From positions 1 to 64,000 of the forward strand of contig QRDG01001519.1 of NCBI GenBank assembly GCA_012064385.1: DNA of 64,000 bases, in the 5' to 3' direction. This document shows positions 33,539-46,060 of this stretch, one piece after another. Origin of the DNA: Puccinellia tenuiflora (taxonomy: Eukaryota > Streptophyta > Magnoliopsida > Poales > Poaceae). The position numbers were made by a program, and so were the translations under genes. The stretch's first letter is position 1; each line of letters opens with the position of its first letter. The notes beneath the pieces were generated by a model. That model saw only the letters and a program-made list of their open reading frames with translations, was not told the origin of the DNA and made no database searches.

Positions 33539-36500
33539 ATGCTTTGCAAACTGAGAACATGGACAAGGCAGAGATTGTCTATATCAATGAATATGATGAG
33601 GATTCAGATACACCTGAGGAAGCAATGGAGGACACACCACTCCAAATATCTCTACATGCATTCAAGGGTCTTAAGGCAAGAAAACATACTTTCACACTGT
33701 CCATTACAGTGAACAATGTAACAGCCCTTGCCTTAATTGATAGTGGAAGCACTACTACATTTATGACACCAACACTGGCAACTAGGGCAAAGTGTGCACT
33801 GCATCCAACAAAAACAGAGAAAGTCCAAGTAGCAAATGGAGATATCCTGTGGACAAGCTTTGTCAGCAATAATGTCACTTATGACATTCAAGGGGTAGAA
33901 TTTACTTCTGATTTCAGAATCTTACAGCTCAGAGGCTATGATATTATTTTGGGAGCTGACTGGATTTATGAACACAGCCCAGTGGAGATTAACCTGAAAG
34001 CATTAACCCTCCAGGTTAACAACAAGGGACAAACAGTAAAGTTCTATGACACTAGCCTTCCTTCCACAGCAGATATTCCAGAAACAATAAACTTGCATAG
34101 GCTGTTGAACAATTCAGTCTGTGGTGCCTTACTCTGGGTTAAACCAGTAACTCAAGAAAAACAAGAGGAAACTGTTCTACCAGCTGTTATACAGGACCTA
34201 CTTGTTGAATTTTCTGATATATTTGAGGAACCCAAGGGCCTGCCACCAAAAAGAGATTGTGACCATGTAATTCCCCTAGACAAGGATGCCAAAATTATCA
34301 ACCAGAGACCTTATAGGGTGCCTCATCACCAAAAAAATATTATTGAGAAGTTGGTGGCAGATTTACTCAAGAACAAGTTCATTAGACACAGTGCTAGCCC
34401 CTACTCCTCCCCAGCTTTGGTTGTGAAAAAGAAAGATTTTGACTGGAGACTCTGTGTGGATTTCAGAAAGGTAAATGCACGGACAATTAAGAACACCTTT
34501 CCAATTCCAGTCATTGAAGATCTCCTGGATGAGTTACAGGGAGCCAGTGTGTTTTCAAAAATCGACCTGAGAAGTGGCTACCATCAGATAAGAATGTCAG
34601 AGAAAGACATTGACAAAACAACTTTTAGCACACACCAAGGACACTATGAATACACTGTTATGCCTTTTGGTTTAACCAATGCCCCAGCAACTTTTCAACA
34701 ACTGATGAACACGGTTCTAGAGCCATTTTTAAGGAAATTTTGTCTGGTATTTTTCGATGACATACTGATATACAACTCCTCCATAGGCCAGCATGCAGAA
34801 CATCTCAGACAGATTTTCCTTGCACTCAGAAACAATAAACTGTTTGCAAAAAGGTCCAAATGCAACTTTGCACAACACAAGGTGGAATATCTGGGAAATA
34901 TTATATCTGGTGAAGGAGTTGCTACTGACCCCTCTAAGGTGGAAGCAATTGTTAATTGGCCAACCCCAAGAAATGTGAGTGAACTAAGAAGTGTCTTGGG
35001 TCTCACTGGCTATTACAGGAGATACATCAGAGATTATGGGATAATCTGCAGACCACTATTCAATGCCCTCAAGATGGATGGATTTGTATGGAGGGAGGAA
35101 CAAGAGGCTGCTTTTGCTCTACTGAAGAAAGTCATGTCTACAGCCCCAACCCTTGCCCTACCAAACTTTTCCAAACCATTTGTACTGGAAGCGGATGCCT
35201 CTGGTTATGGAATTGGAGCTGTACTTATGCAGGATGGACGACCTATCTCCTTCATGAGCAAGGCCATTGGACCCAAGGCAGCTGGCCTATCTACTATGAC
35301 AAGGAATCAATGGCAATTATAGAAGCACTAAAAAAATGGAAACACTATTTTGCAGCTACTTCCTTGATCATCAGAACTGACCAACAGAGCCTGAAATATA
35401 TACAAGAGCAGAGACTGACAGAAGGAATACAACACAAACTTCTCATTAAGCTGTTGGGTTATCAGTACAAAATTGAATACAAAAAGGGCAGAGAGAACAA
35501 AGTAGCAGATGCTCTCTCCAGAGTTAAACATGCATTGCAGAGCTTGTTTGCTAGTACAGCTATTCCTGCATGGATTACTGAAATCACAGACAGTTACAAA
35601 GAGGATGTAAAGTGTCAAGAGGTAATAGCAAAACTCCTACTTGACCCTGCCGCAGTACCAAACTTCACACTCACAAGTGGTGTCCTCAGATATAAACACA
35701 AGATATATGTTGGTAATGGCAATGTTCTCAGAAACAAACTGCTGCAGTCCTTGCACAACTCAGAATTAGGAGGCCACTTTGGGGAAAGAGCCACATACCA
35801 GAGAGTAAAAATTCTGTTTGCTTGGCCTGGCATGAAGCAAGAGGTCACAGAATTTGTCAAAACCTGTCCCACATGCCAACTGAACAAGGGGGAACACTGC
35901 CGTTACCCAGGATTGCTTCAACCACTACCAATTCCAGATTTTGCATGGGCACACATTAGTATGGATTTTATTGAGGGTCTTCCCCTATCTGGTAATAAAG
36001 ACATGATCCTGGTGGTACTAGACAGGTTCACAAAGTATGCACACTTCATTCCACTCAAGCACCCAATTACTGTCAGTGTGGTAGCCCAAGCATTCACTGA
36101 CAATGTGTTCAAGCATCATGGTCTACCTAGTGTCATGGTAACTGATCGAGACCGCATCTTCACAAGCAAACTGTGGCAATCACTCTTCACCAAACTAGGG
36201 GTTAAGCTCCACTTCAGCACTGCATACCATCCACAAACCGATGGACAGACAGAGAGAGTAAACCAATGCCTAGAAAACTATCTCAGAAATATGGCATTCT
36301 TACAACCAACCAAATGGCATAGCTGGTTGTCAATGGCAGAGTGGTGGTATAATACAAGTTTTCACACTTCCTTGAACATGACTCCATTCCAGGCAATGTA
36401 TGGGAGACCACCTCCTTTGCTAGCAGAAATGTTACTTCCCAAAGAAAACTGTGAGGAAGAATTTGTTCCTGAACCTGGTAGTGATCACATTGCAGAACAA

Positions 36501-37007
36501 ATCAAATCTAGCCTGGCAAAGGCTCAAGAGAGGATGAAGCAATTTGCAGACAAGAACAGATCTGACAGAATGTTTGAACCTGGGGACATGGTCTATCTGA
36601 AGTTACAGCCTTATAGACACACTTCCCTCAGCTTGCACCGGTGCCTCAAGTTACACTCCAAGTACTACGGCCCTTTCAGAGTCTTGGCACGAATTGGCAA
36701 TACAGCTTACAAGATCCTGCTTCCAGATGGCTGCAAGCTTCACCATACATTCCATGTTAGCCAACTCAAAAAGCATCTCGGTCCAAAAGCTATTCCAAAT
36801 CCTCAGCTGCCATTACTGGATGATGCAGGCAACATATTAGTTGCTCCAGAGGCTGTCCTGGAACGGAAACTGGTTCCAAGGGTGCAAGGCGACATAAGCA
36901 TTCCTGTAGTTCGTTGGTTGATCAAGTGGGTAAACCTTCCACCTGAAGCTGCAACTTGGGAAGATTCAAGCTTCATTCAACGAGTTTTTCCATCGTTCAC
37001 GCCTTGA
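33511..37007 (+). pseudogene. Pol of the chromovirus-type element, frameshifted
   Basis: Pol overlaps the end of gag by 28 bases in a different frame. First part (33511-35322): aspartic protease with LIDSGSTTTF (about 33738), then reverse transcriptase with KIDLRSGYHQIRM, MPFGLTNAPATFQ and catalytic FFDDILIY (about 34752), then the start of RNase H (LEADASGYGIGAVL). A shift of frame near 35297 ends this part. The rest (to 37007) continues RNase H, the integrase zinc-binding HHCC region (LHNSELGGHFG ... CPTCQLNKG), the integrase core with MDFIEGLP, VTDRDRIF and TERVNQ (D,D,E), the GPFRVL module and a chromodomain-like end (VRWLIKWVNLPPEAATWEDSS). The frameshift disables the polyprotein. Confidence 0.92.
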
Positions 37008-37038
37008 GGACAAGCCATCTCTTCAACCTCGGGGGTAT

Positions 37039-37389
37039 TGTCAGGACCCGCACCAAGTCGTTGAACTGCCACCGTCGATCACCCATCCTACGGCTGGGAC
37101 TCCTCCGGTTGTCGCTGTTTGAATTCCTAGCTTTTCCTACACTTTTTGACTCAACCACTCGGTTGTTTGTCTCGTTCTGTTTTCTTTGCTTTATAGCCTC
37201 GATCTCCAGATGGGAGCGGCATCAATCTTGTAATTGGGGTAAACCCTAGCCGCCTCTGTTGAGGGTCTGGCCTATGTTTTCCTGTACTCGTGAGATTCTA
37301 TAAATCGATTCCCAAATTCCGTACACAATTTCCACTGTCGTGTGTGTGATGAACTGAAATTCCCCCAGTTCTTAGTTCATGGCATGTCA
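37039..37389 (+). repeat. 3' LTR of the chromovirus-type element
   Basis: 351 bp, nearly identical to the 5' LTR. It is preceded by a short purine-rich CTCGGGGGTAT that is the likely plus-strand priming site. It points towards the TMEM135-like gene 1.1 kb downstream. Confidence 0.95.
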
Positions 37390-37492
37390 GCACTGTTATT
37401 TCGAGACATTGGCCTAGCGATGGATATGATCTCCGAGTATATATTTCACACATGCTTCAGAACTGTAGCTTGTCAACAAAGGACCCATGACT

Positions 37493-38169
37493 TGTCCCGA
37501 TGTTAGTGCTTTGGCGGCGGCTCCCTCCCTGGTCATGATCCGGAGGCCTCGTGTTGGTATCTCAAATGACACGGTTGAAGATCCGATCGAAAGCTTCGCG
37601 CTTTGGAGCCGACGGCGGTGATATCCGTAGGTGTCACTATCCTCTTGAGGGCGTCATTGTGGGTATCTCGGGTGAAAACCCCTGCTCGTCTTTGGGAGCC
37701 TGATGACGGCGGCACGTTGCGTCGTTACCCTCTTGGGGGCGTCGTCGGGAAACCCAGGTTTCATCCGGGTGCAACACGTTGGAGTCATCATCGTGGCTGA
37801 AACTTCTTCGACTTCGGCATGGAGTGGGATAGTTGATCTCCTAATATTTACACGTGCCCTCGGTGTCACTTTCCTCGGTCCTCGCTAGCAGCTGACAGGA
37901 TCGGCGCTCCACGGCCCGGAGCAAGAGGGTGGGCGGCCCTCTTCGGCGCTAGCTTGGTGTGGTCGGTGCAACGGGATCCGATCGTCTTCCAAGGCGACGC
38001 GATTTCGTTCCTTCTTCGGTAGTCTAGGTTGCGTCGTGCGTCTCCTGTTTTCATATTTCAGCTTTGAGATGGTAGGTTGTCGTTTTGCTTGTTTGGGACT
38101 CTCCACCATTTTGTATCGTTTGGTCGGTTTGACTTTATTTATAAAACGAGACGAAAGTTTATTTGGAGG
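37493..38169 (+). mobile_element. Non-LTR retroposon (677 bp) with 18-bp duplication
   Basis: The block is flanked by exact 18-base direct repeats AACAAAGGACCCATGACT (37475-37492, 38170-38187). It has a GC-rich body with gene-like words (CTTTGGCGGCGGCTCC, TCTTGAGGGCGTC) and a T-rich 3' end, typical of 5'-truncated Triticeae LINE tails. Long variable-size target duplications indicate L1-type target-primed insertion. No intact ORF; the ORFs 37533-37888 are shadows. It ends 357 bp before the start codon of the next gene. Confidence 0.8.
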
Positions 38170-38187
38170 AACAAAGGACCCATGACT

Positions 38188-38526
38188 CTGTGAGTAATCC
38201 TCATCAGACATCAGTAGCATTTGACATGATAATCTTCTGGCTCCGTCCTAGCGAAATCAAACACCGATCATGTGATGATGGCTGCAGCCTGCAGGCAGGG
38301 GGCACATGCCAGCCACGGATCGCGCGCACAGGTGCGTCAATCAGTCGCGCCCGGTCTCGCCCAGTTGGGTCGGAGTCCCCAAAGTCCCAGAAGCAACTGC
38401 AACCTCGCCCAAACTCCAGCACGAGCACGCACGCAGGCCGTGCGCCCGGAGCACAGCAGCTTCCTCTACTCTCCCTCTTCGCTGCGGCCTGCGGGGGGAG
38501 GGAGGGATCCCGTCTCCGGCGAGCCC
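38188..38526 (+). promoter_or_regulatory. Proximal promoter/5' UTR of the TMEM135-like gene
   Basis: The region is short and GC-rich with pyrimidine-rich CTTCCTCTACTCTCCCTCTTC just before the leader (38458-38480). It is bounded on the left by the retroposon, so any more distal original promoter has been moved away by about 6.5 kb of inserted DNA. Confidence 0.45.
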
Positions 38527-41500
38527 ATGGCCCCCGCCTCCACGGAGGAGCTCCATTGCGCGGCCGCGCCGGCGGAGGGCGAGGGCCTCCGGTGGCTCCG
38601 CCGGTACCTGGGCCCGGCCGCGGAGGGCGAGGACCTCCGGTGGCTCCGCCGCTGCGTGGGGGCCGCGGCGAAGGGCTTCGCCATCGGCGCCGGCCTCAAG
38701 GGCGGCCTCGCGCTCGCCTCCGTCCTCGTCCGCCTCCGCAGCCGCCGCCGATCCCCTAGATCGAGGTGCTCTCTCCTTCGCTCGCCCGCTCGCCACTGGC
38801 TGATTCGGTGCTGCCGCGGCTTGTGCGTAATTCGTGTGGCCGTGGTGCGTGTAGGAAGGCGGGGGCGATGAGCAACGAGGAGGCCGTCCTGCTGGCGCTC
38901 AAGGAGACGCTCAGGTACGGCATGTTCCTCGGGACCTTCGCCGGCACCTACGTCTCCGTCGACGAGTGCATCGCCGCCCTCTGGGGCCGCAAGAGGTCAG
39001 TCCTCTCTTCAGATACTTGACTCCTCCAGGCTCCACTTCTTATTTACTGTAACTCCCAAGTGCGAACCGTGCTGCGGATTTGCACGTAGCAAAGACGTTG
39101 GGCGAATCCTTTTCTTTTGGCGATGATTTGAGCAAATCTATGGCATTGGCTTTCTTAGTTGTGTGTAGGTGGTCAAACTCCTAAAGGATAAGAGAGCAGT
39201 TTAGCTTTTGTTACTGATTATTAGTATAGTATTTTTAGGAGATGCTTTGATGTCATAATGTCGATTGGTTGTACTGTGCTGGAAATGGTTCTGTGTCCTT
39301 GGCGCTGTGAACTACAACCAAATGTTGTTGATTTTGGTCAGGACCTGTGATCAACGTATTTGTAGTTAAAACTTGCAAACAGTTATGGGTCTCGAAATGA
39401 TAGTTTTATTGCCACTTTTCATTAGATTAGATTGGAGAAGCTTGTGCACATATATTTAGCAGGGGAAAATGAGGTATTTCTTGCTATTTTCCGTGAATCA
39501 CGATTGTTGTGGCGAGGAGTTCAGTAGTTAGATAGATTGATGCGTCGTGGATAGAAATTATCGCCAAGACAATAAGCCGTTACCATGTCAAAAGTCAAAA
39601 CAAATAAATAACCAATGATTTATAATTCTGCATTAACATGTCAAAATCGATCTGTAATAGTTGAGTCCTAATGTTGGACTTCTATTGATAGTATTATGGG
39701 AATGTAATTGCTGCAGTTTCTGCGTGATTAGGAAATACAGGTTGTTTGCTAACCCAAAATAAGGTCCCTAGAATCACCTTCAGCTCAGTTTTCCGGGAAC
39801 TGAAAGTTTTTTGTTTGCCTTCTGAATAGAATTGATTATCGCCTTCTGCAAAAAAAAACCAGTTTTTGTTTGTTATTACTGATATTTCAGAGAAAATACC
39901 AGTTTCTACCCTCCCATAGTCCTAGTTTTAAACCTGTTTAAACCTTATATTACTCCCTTCGATCGGCCTTAATTGTCGCGAGGAATAAACGTGCGAGGTA
40001 CAAATTCTTAGTTGTGCTGGCGACGATCTTTTACGATCAGAGGGAGTAGCATTGCACAGAGCAGGTTCCAAATCATCGTATTATAAGATTATGATCAATC
40101 ACACCTAGGTTTATGCTTTCAGTAGGAACACACCAGTCTTCTCTTTTTTCCTTCTCTTTATACATAAAATGTTGCTTGGATGGTTTTAGGTCTAGAAACT
40201 TCACTTGGGTTACTGCAAACAAGAACTTACAAACTTCACTTTCGGCATACTGGAAATTAAAACTCACAAACGTGGCTTCATGTTTTGAAATAATTAGTAA
40301 AGGCGATTAAAATATTTCAGTATTTCACATTCCAGCTTTCCAATGATCTTTTATCAGACTTATGCACACATGCCATGAAACCACTGGATGGCATCCCTGG
40401 CCATTTAGTTGTGTATTTGCTTCATATTGATATTCTATCACAGTATGCATGGTCTTTCATGTTTCATTGTATCTTTCAGACTATCCTTCTGTATGAACGA
40501 GTTTGTTTCTGGATCGTATATAACTAAATATTCCTGTTGCTTCAGAACAGCAAGGTGGAGGTCATTACTATCTGGGTTAGTTGCTGGTCCTTCGATGCTC
40601 TTGACAGGGCCAGGCACGCAGCATACTAGTTTGGCAATATACATTCTCATGCGTGCTGCCGTACTCGCAGCCCGTTGTGGAATAAAGAGCAGAAGATTTG
40701 GAAAGATTTGCAAACCTTTGACCTGGTCACATGGTGATGTCTTCCTTATGTGCCTTTCATCTTCACAAATTTTGTAAGTTCTGTTTCAGAATTCAAATGC
40801 ATTTTTGTCTTGCACTAGTTATATGTGTCACTGTTACTACTTTATGTTTGCATAGAGATGCTTAACAACTTCTGTTAATATATGCTGATATGCAGTGGAT
40901 CGAGTTATTTGGGCATGATGACCACTATGTCCAAACTTGAAACTAGTAGCATGCATATAAATTTTGGTGTACTTGTTATTTGTGAATTTCAAATTTATGC
41001 GGGTCCAGTACCTATTATTGAAAAAAATGGGGGTCAAGAGCAGCCTATGCTCGCTCAGACCCGGTTGCTTGGTTGTTTCTTCTATATAAGAATGCCACAG
41101 GTGCTAGTGCCTGATGGTTGAGTTTCTTTACTCTTTCGTCTTTTATGTTCCGGCCAAAATCATTTATGTTCAGTTCAGGAAATGTTATATTAGCACATGG
41201 CACTGCTGAAGTATCTCCTCTGAACCAAAATGCAAGTCTTTTAGGATATTGACATGGTCTTCAAGATGGTACTTCGACCATGATTTCTGTGCAAATATGG
41301 CGCCTTACATGGAATTAATTATAGGTATATTTTATGGTAAATCTAGTAATATCGCCTCACATGGAATTAATTATAGGTATATTTTATGGTAAATCTAGTA
41401 ATATCAATTTGATGTTTTGGATGCTAGTATCCCGAACCTGGGTAAAAGGCGTGTTCCATAGCCACTGGTGACCTGAGTGTATCTCTGTGACCAAACAAAT

Positions 41501-43651
41501 CACGTATAATCACCGTACGCTTCCGAGGCACCGATATTTTAATCCTCGACATCCTGCTATTTTTTTTATTAGGAGAAATCGCCAAGATGGCGCTGGTCTT
41601 ACAACGAAAAAAACCAAAACCGAAAGAGAAGGGAAGGAAAAGAAAATGATGTGCTATTTATTAATGACATAAAAATTCCTTATCCTAAAGCAATGTTTCA
41701 TGTCCGTCACTCAGGTCTCGTCGGAATCTAAAATTCTCTACCCATCTGTATACGCATCAAATTTTATTTGGCAAACATTATTTGATGATAGGTAAAGGCA
41801 CATGGCTATTATCGGGTCATTCTTGAGGAATGTGTACCCAGAATGTGTTTCTTAGACTGTAAACCGCTTTGCTAGTCTAAATATTTGAGACATTTTTAAC
41901 GAAAAAACATTTGAGACATGGAATCATAGAGTGCGCCATTGGGACTGGAATATAAATGTAAGAATGCGATATATTTGTAGGTTCAAGGGCATTTCCCTTG
42001 CTATCTTATTATGAAACAACTCAGTCATTTGTTACATCATTAAAAAAGATATGCATCATGCATGGATAATTGGTGAGTAGTTGTTATATTATTTTCTGGT
42101 ATATATTCAGTATCATGTGGCAATAGTGATTTTTTAGTTATATGGTTGGTTCTGCAGATCTGCATACCTTCTATCGCAGGACAGTTTGCCGTCATCATAT
42201 AAATCATTTCTAAACAAGCATGGTGGAAAGGATCATTCTATTCTGCAAGGCTTGAAGGAAGTAGTCTGCCACACCGCTTTCTCTAACCTAGCGGGTATTG
42301 AGAAGTACTACAAATCTGTTGGTGTTGACATAAAGCTAGACCCAAACATGAAAGTTCCTTGCTCAGTAAGTACGACGCATATGTTCGATAACATGTACCA
42401 TATTGATTATAGTTTAGCCTATCAAGCACCACAGGGTCAGGTTGACAGTATAGCATTTTGCTGTGGAATAACTGTCCTAGTGTTACCTAGTTAATTTTAT
42501 GCCATTTGTTAATCTCCATTCCTTCTGTTAAGCTGAACTTTTTCAATCATCTAATCTCCTCTGTTCTCTGTTGAATCCAGATTGTGCATGGTAATCAATC
42601 ATGTACAGGTCATTTTATTTCATTCTTGTTACAAGCATATGGAAGAGCAGTTCCTGTCTATATTCCAGTCTACCTAGCTCCTGCTCTTGTAGTTCATCGG
42701 CAGGATCTCATGAAAAGGTATAAAATTATACCGAGTAAACTCACATGTGACATGTTAGGTCACCAATACTTTTTGCTGCCAAAAAACCATGTACACCCTG
42801 CACTAGTTGATCCTGATGCCCTCAGGGTAATTGTCTTCGTGTACGAACCCAAGGGTAAAAAAATGTATGTCCAATGTAGATTGAAAAAAAAATAGAATCC
42901 TTTCATTGTATATTTTCTATCTGGATTCTATGGAAGCTGTCATGAACATGCAGGCCTTACACAATATTGGGGAAGAGTCTTCTAGGAACAGCGAGATCTA
43001 GCTTATTCCTCTCAATGTATTGCGCCTCTGCATGGTGAGTTTGCAACCTTTTCCCTTCAAACCCTTAACTTTTCATATTAAGAGTGTAGATTTATCACCG
43101 ATTTATCACCACCATCCCTTGTTGGGACAGCAATTCATGGTGTTTCTTTCTCTGTTCCAGGGCTTGGACATGCTTCCTTTTTAGAACTTTTGAGAAGTGC
43201 AGTACTCCACTCGTTGTACTTGGCACGGTAAGCAAAGGCAAAAAGTTTACTACATTAATCCAGTGTCAAGTTGACCATCTCTACGATACTAACTGCTTTC
43301 ATATTCTAGTTCCCTGCGGGTCTCGCACTGTTTATCGAGAAGAAAAGCAGGAGAACTGAGATATCCCTGTACTGCCTTGCCAGAGCCATAGAAAGTTTCT
43401 TCACATGCATGACCGATGCAGGACTCTGCCCTCCAATACTGCAAATCAAGCGAGCCGATGTAGTGGTGTTCAGCATGGCTACGTCGATCATTATGCACTC
43501 CTATGCGCAGGAAAGGGAGGTTTTCCGGTCCAAGTACCTGAATGTCCTTGACTGGGTATTCGGTGTGCCGCTTCCATCGGACGACGAGGAATATAAGAAA
43601 TATTCAACGCCCAGTGATGGAATCAAGACAAATATATTCTCCATTGAATGA
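38527..43651 (+). CDS. TMEM135-like membrane protein
   Basis: Eight exons with GT..AG introns and consistent phases make 480 aa: 38527-38765, 38855-38995, 40546-40773, 42158-42365, 42581-42717, 42954-43034, 43161-43227, 43310-43651. The protein resembles the TMEM135 family (peroxisome/mitochondrion-associated multispanning proteins distantly related to Tim17), which has plant members. Visible hallmarks are glycine-rich membrane segments (GFAIGAGLKGGLALASVLVR; LRYGMFLGTFAGTYVSVDECIAALWG; WRSLLSGLVAGPSMLLTGPG; SLAIYILMRAAVLAARCGIKS). A Cys/His-containing loop follows (CSIVHGNQSCTGHFISFLLQAY), then C-terminal membrane segments (LFLSMYCASAWAWTCFLFRTF; ADVVVFSMATSIIMHSY). In exon 1 a 48-bp unit is duplicated in frame. 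The ATG at 38527 is the only start that joins exon 2 in frame. Molecular activity is not established; roles in lipid metabolism or organelle dynamics are known only for animal TMEM135. Confidence 0.9.
38572..38667 (+). repeat. In-frame 48-bp tandem duplication in exon 1
   Basis: Two adjacent 48-base copies encode AEGEGLRWLRRYLGPA and AEGEDLRWLRRCVGAA (residues 16-31 and 32-47). Only a few bases differ. Confidence 0.92.
39953..40046. mobile_element. Stowaway-type MITE (94 bp) in TMEM135-like intron 2
   Basis: Ends CTCCCTTCGATCGG and the complement of CGATCAGAGGGAG are inverted repeats flanked by TA (39951-39952, 40047-40048). Short, strongly palindromic Stowaway form. Confidence 0.8.
41301..41404 (+). 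repeat. 52-bp tandem duplication in TMEM135-like intron 3
   Basis: Two copies of CGCCT(T/C)ACATGGAATTAA...TCTAGTAATAT stand side by side with a single difference, so the duplication is recent. Confidence 0.95.
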
Positions 43652-44189
43652 TGGACTGATGGAATCAAGAAATCTTTAGTAACTGGTCTTTAGCAGAAAT
43701 TCCTCTAGGTGCTCTAGTGGTGTTGTGATTTTAGTGCAATAGTAGATAGGCAAATTTGATCGGTTCTTCTGCCTTACAATGAGCCTTGTACAGGAGGCTC
43801 TTACCAAATCCTTAGAAGAAGAATTTAGTGGGTGTAACAATTGATAGATTTATTCAATTGATATACCAGAACCAGTGCCCTGGTTCAAGACATATGTACT
43901 ATAACCTTATTGCTCCTATGCATATTGTACTTGAGAATATAGCCCTAATTATGCAACTGTGCTATCCGATTTGCTTTGTAATTTCTGACTATAGTTAGGA
44001 GAAAATTTTAATGCGGAGAAATTAAATTTCTTGAGAATATAGCGCTATTTTGGATTTTAGATTTTAAGTATGAATTTTCAAACTTTTTGCCTAATTGAAA
44101 GACGGAAAATAGATATAAATTGATAGGGCCGCGTCGAAGAAGTATTTTGTGGGCAGGCCTTCCATCAATTAAGGAGTTTGAAGAAGAAT
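43652..44189. other. 3' flank of the TMEM135-like gene
   Basis: AT-rich sequence after the TGA at 43649-43651, probably including the 3' UTR. No ORF, terminal repeat or other element is visible. Confidence 0.4.
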
Positions 44190-44470
44190 GTAAAAAAAAA
44201 AAAATTACAAACGGATTACCCTCCAGACATGATTTCACCAAACGTTTGGCACCCGTAAATACCCAAGTCTTTGCCTCGTATTTGATCTTCCGATAGGATT
44301 GCAAGGGATGAGGGATGTTTGTTGTGAAAAACCTAGGTGTTTCGCTCGTTCCAAATCTCCCATGATGTGAGAAGGGTGAGGGAGGCCATTTCTTTGCGGT
44401 TGGGCATAGAGGCGTCGGACATGAGAGACGACTCAAAAAGCATGGTGCCTCATAGGTGGTTTTGTTAATA
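44190..44470 (-). pseudogene. LINE reverse-transcriptase C-terminal fragment
   Basis: On the minus strand, pieces in two frames spell parts of the conserved C-terminal region of plant L1-type LINE ORF2 (MSDASMPNRKEMASLT, SWEIWNERN, KIKYEAKTWVFTGAKRL). A short A/T run follows near 44190-44205. Frames are broken and only about 280 bp remain. Confidence 0.6.
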
Positions 44471-45079
44471 AATGACAATCCCTATAGACTAACGCTTACA
44501 TTGAGTTGTACTTGTAGAGTTTGTTCATAGGCAATCCTAAAACTCTATGTGATGGATTCAATATGATCAAGCGATGACCAAGGTGTTATTCATGGGGATA
44601 TCCAAAGATTGGTGATGACCCACAAGTGTATGGGATCGCAACAGTTTTCAAGTGAAGTATAACCCAAATTTATTCATTCGACACAAGGGAGCAAGAGAAT
44701 ACTTATAAGACTTAGCAGCTGAGTTGTCAATTCACCTACACCTGAAGAAGCACTAGTAGCAAAAATGATGTGAAATCAGCAGTAATTTGAGATTAGTAGT
44801 AACAGTGAAGTAGCAGCAATAATAGTAACAACGGAAGCAATGATGATTAAAGATGCATCGGAGTTTATAATTTCACCAGAGATAACTCTCCAAACAAAAT
44901 AACATGTATTGGGTAAACAAATTACATTTGGGCAATTGACAGAATTGAACTAGCTTATGATAGAGCATCCTAGTCTATAAATCAGACGCATGGATATGTT
45001 CCATATATAGTTGTACGTACTTGCATTAAGAACTTGCACAACATGTTTTGTCCAACCATCTCGTTTTAGTGGAGCCAAT

Positions 45080-45576
45080 TGATGTGGACGTACTTATTAG
45101 GTCCCACCTATTGGGTACCCGGTATGGCTTAGCCGAAAGACCTGTCAGGTGGGCCACTTAGGACTAGCGAGGCACAGGCCCATACAAGAGGCAACATACG
45201 GGCCAAGAAAGAAGCCTTCCATACTTGGACACGGCGTGACGCGCAAGACTAGAAGATAGGGTTTCACCCTACCTTGTTACCTACCCGGTCACGGGCACTC
45301 GAGACCCAGCCTCCTATATAAAGGCTGGGAGGGGCCGCCGGGTGAGGATTCACGTACTCTCAGATCGCATCGCACACCATAGCCATCAAGGCACTCCTAT
45401 AATATCGAGATCAATACAACCAGACAAGCAGGAAGTAGGGTTTTACGCTCGGGGGGCCTGAACCTGGGTAAACTCATGTCTTCCTTGATAGCCGACGGAA
45501 CTACCAGCGCCATGACGTTCCTTCCTCAAAACCCAAGTCCGTCATGGAGGGGCACTGCCGTGTTAACCCCACGACA
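45080..45576 (+). mobile_element. Solo gypsy LTR (~497 bp)
   Basis: It contains CTCCTATATAAAGGCTGGGAGG (TATA box), CAGACAAGCAGGAAGTAGGG, CCTGAACCTGGGTAAAC and the end GTTAACCCCACGACA. These are the same modules, in the same order, as the Tat-type LTR at 59722-60177. It is flanked by CAAT (45076-45079 and 45577-45580), so at least 4 bp of target duplication. It interrupts the minus-strand solo LTR. Confidence 0.8.
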
Positions 45577-46060
45577 CAATCATGGAACTAATGGTAATTA
45601 AGGTACTCCTTTTACGAAGCACCAGAGCAAAGCATTAACACTCAATGAACACATGTAATCCTCAAGTTACAAGCCATCCTCATTGATATATCCCACGCTT
45701 TCACCTTTGGGGTCGCCGGTTCCGTACATGTAACAGGTGCATACAACTTGCAGATACGATCTAAAACAACAATTATATTCATGCAAAGATAAAGAGTTCA
45801 GATCTGAAATCATGCCACTATGGCCCTAAGTGACAAGCAATGAACATAACACGTTGCAACAATAATAATTCATAAACATAAGTGATTGATCGTAATATAA
45901 CAGTTCATCGGATTTCAACAAACACAATACCGATTACATCAGATAGATCTCAATCATGTAGGGCAGCTCATGAGAACATTGTACTGAACATCAAGGGGGA
46001 GAGAGTACCAACTAGCTACTAATATGAACGCGTAGTCCATTGGGGAACTACTCACAAACC

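Larger units (their letters stand above)
31589..37389 (+). mobile_element. Full-length Ty3/gypsy chromovirus-type retrotransposon (5.8 kb)
   Basis: Two 351-bp LTRs (31589-31939, 37039-37389), both starting TGTCAGGACCCG and ending GGCATGTCA, enclose a 5.1-kb internal region. The flanks are identical GCACT (31584-31588, 37390-37394). I count two differences between the LTRs (G/A near 31690/37140 and A/G near 31712/37162), which implies a very recent insertion. A primer-binding site matching initiator Met-tRNA, gag, protease, reverse transcriptase, RNase H, integrase and a C-terminal chromodomain follow in the gypsy order. Short LTRs plus chromodomain and total size fit the Reina-like chromovirus lineage (inference). 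Gag and pol are both broken, so this copy cannot move on its own. Confidence 0.95.

Noticed and set aside
37603..38220. ORFs 37603-37888, 37654-37869 and 37885-38220 as genes upstream of the TMEM135-like gene
   Set aside because: They fall in or across the retroposon bounded by the 18-bp duplication and show no domains.
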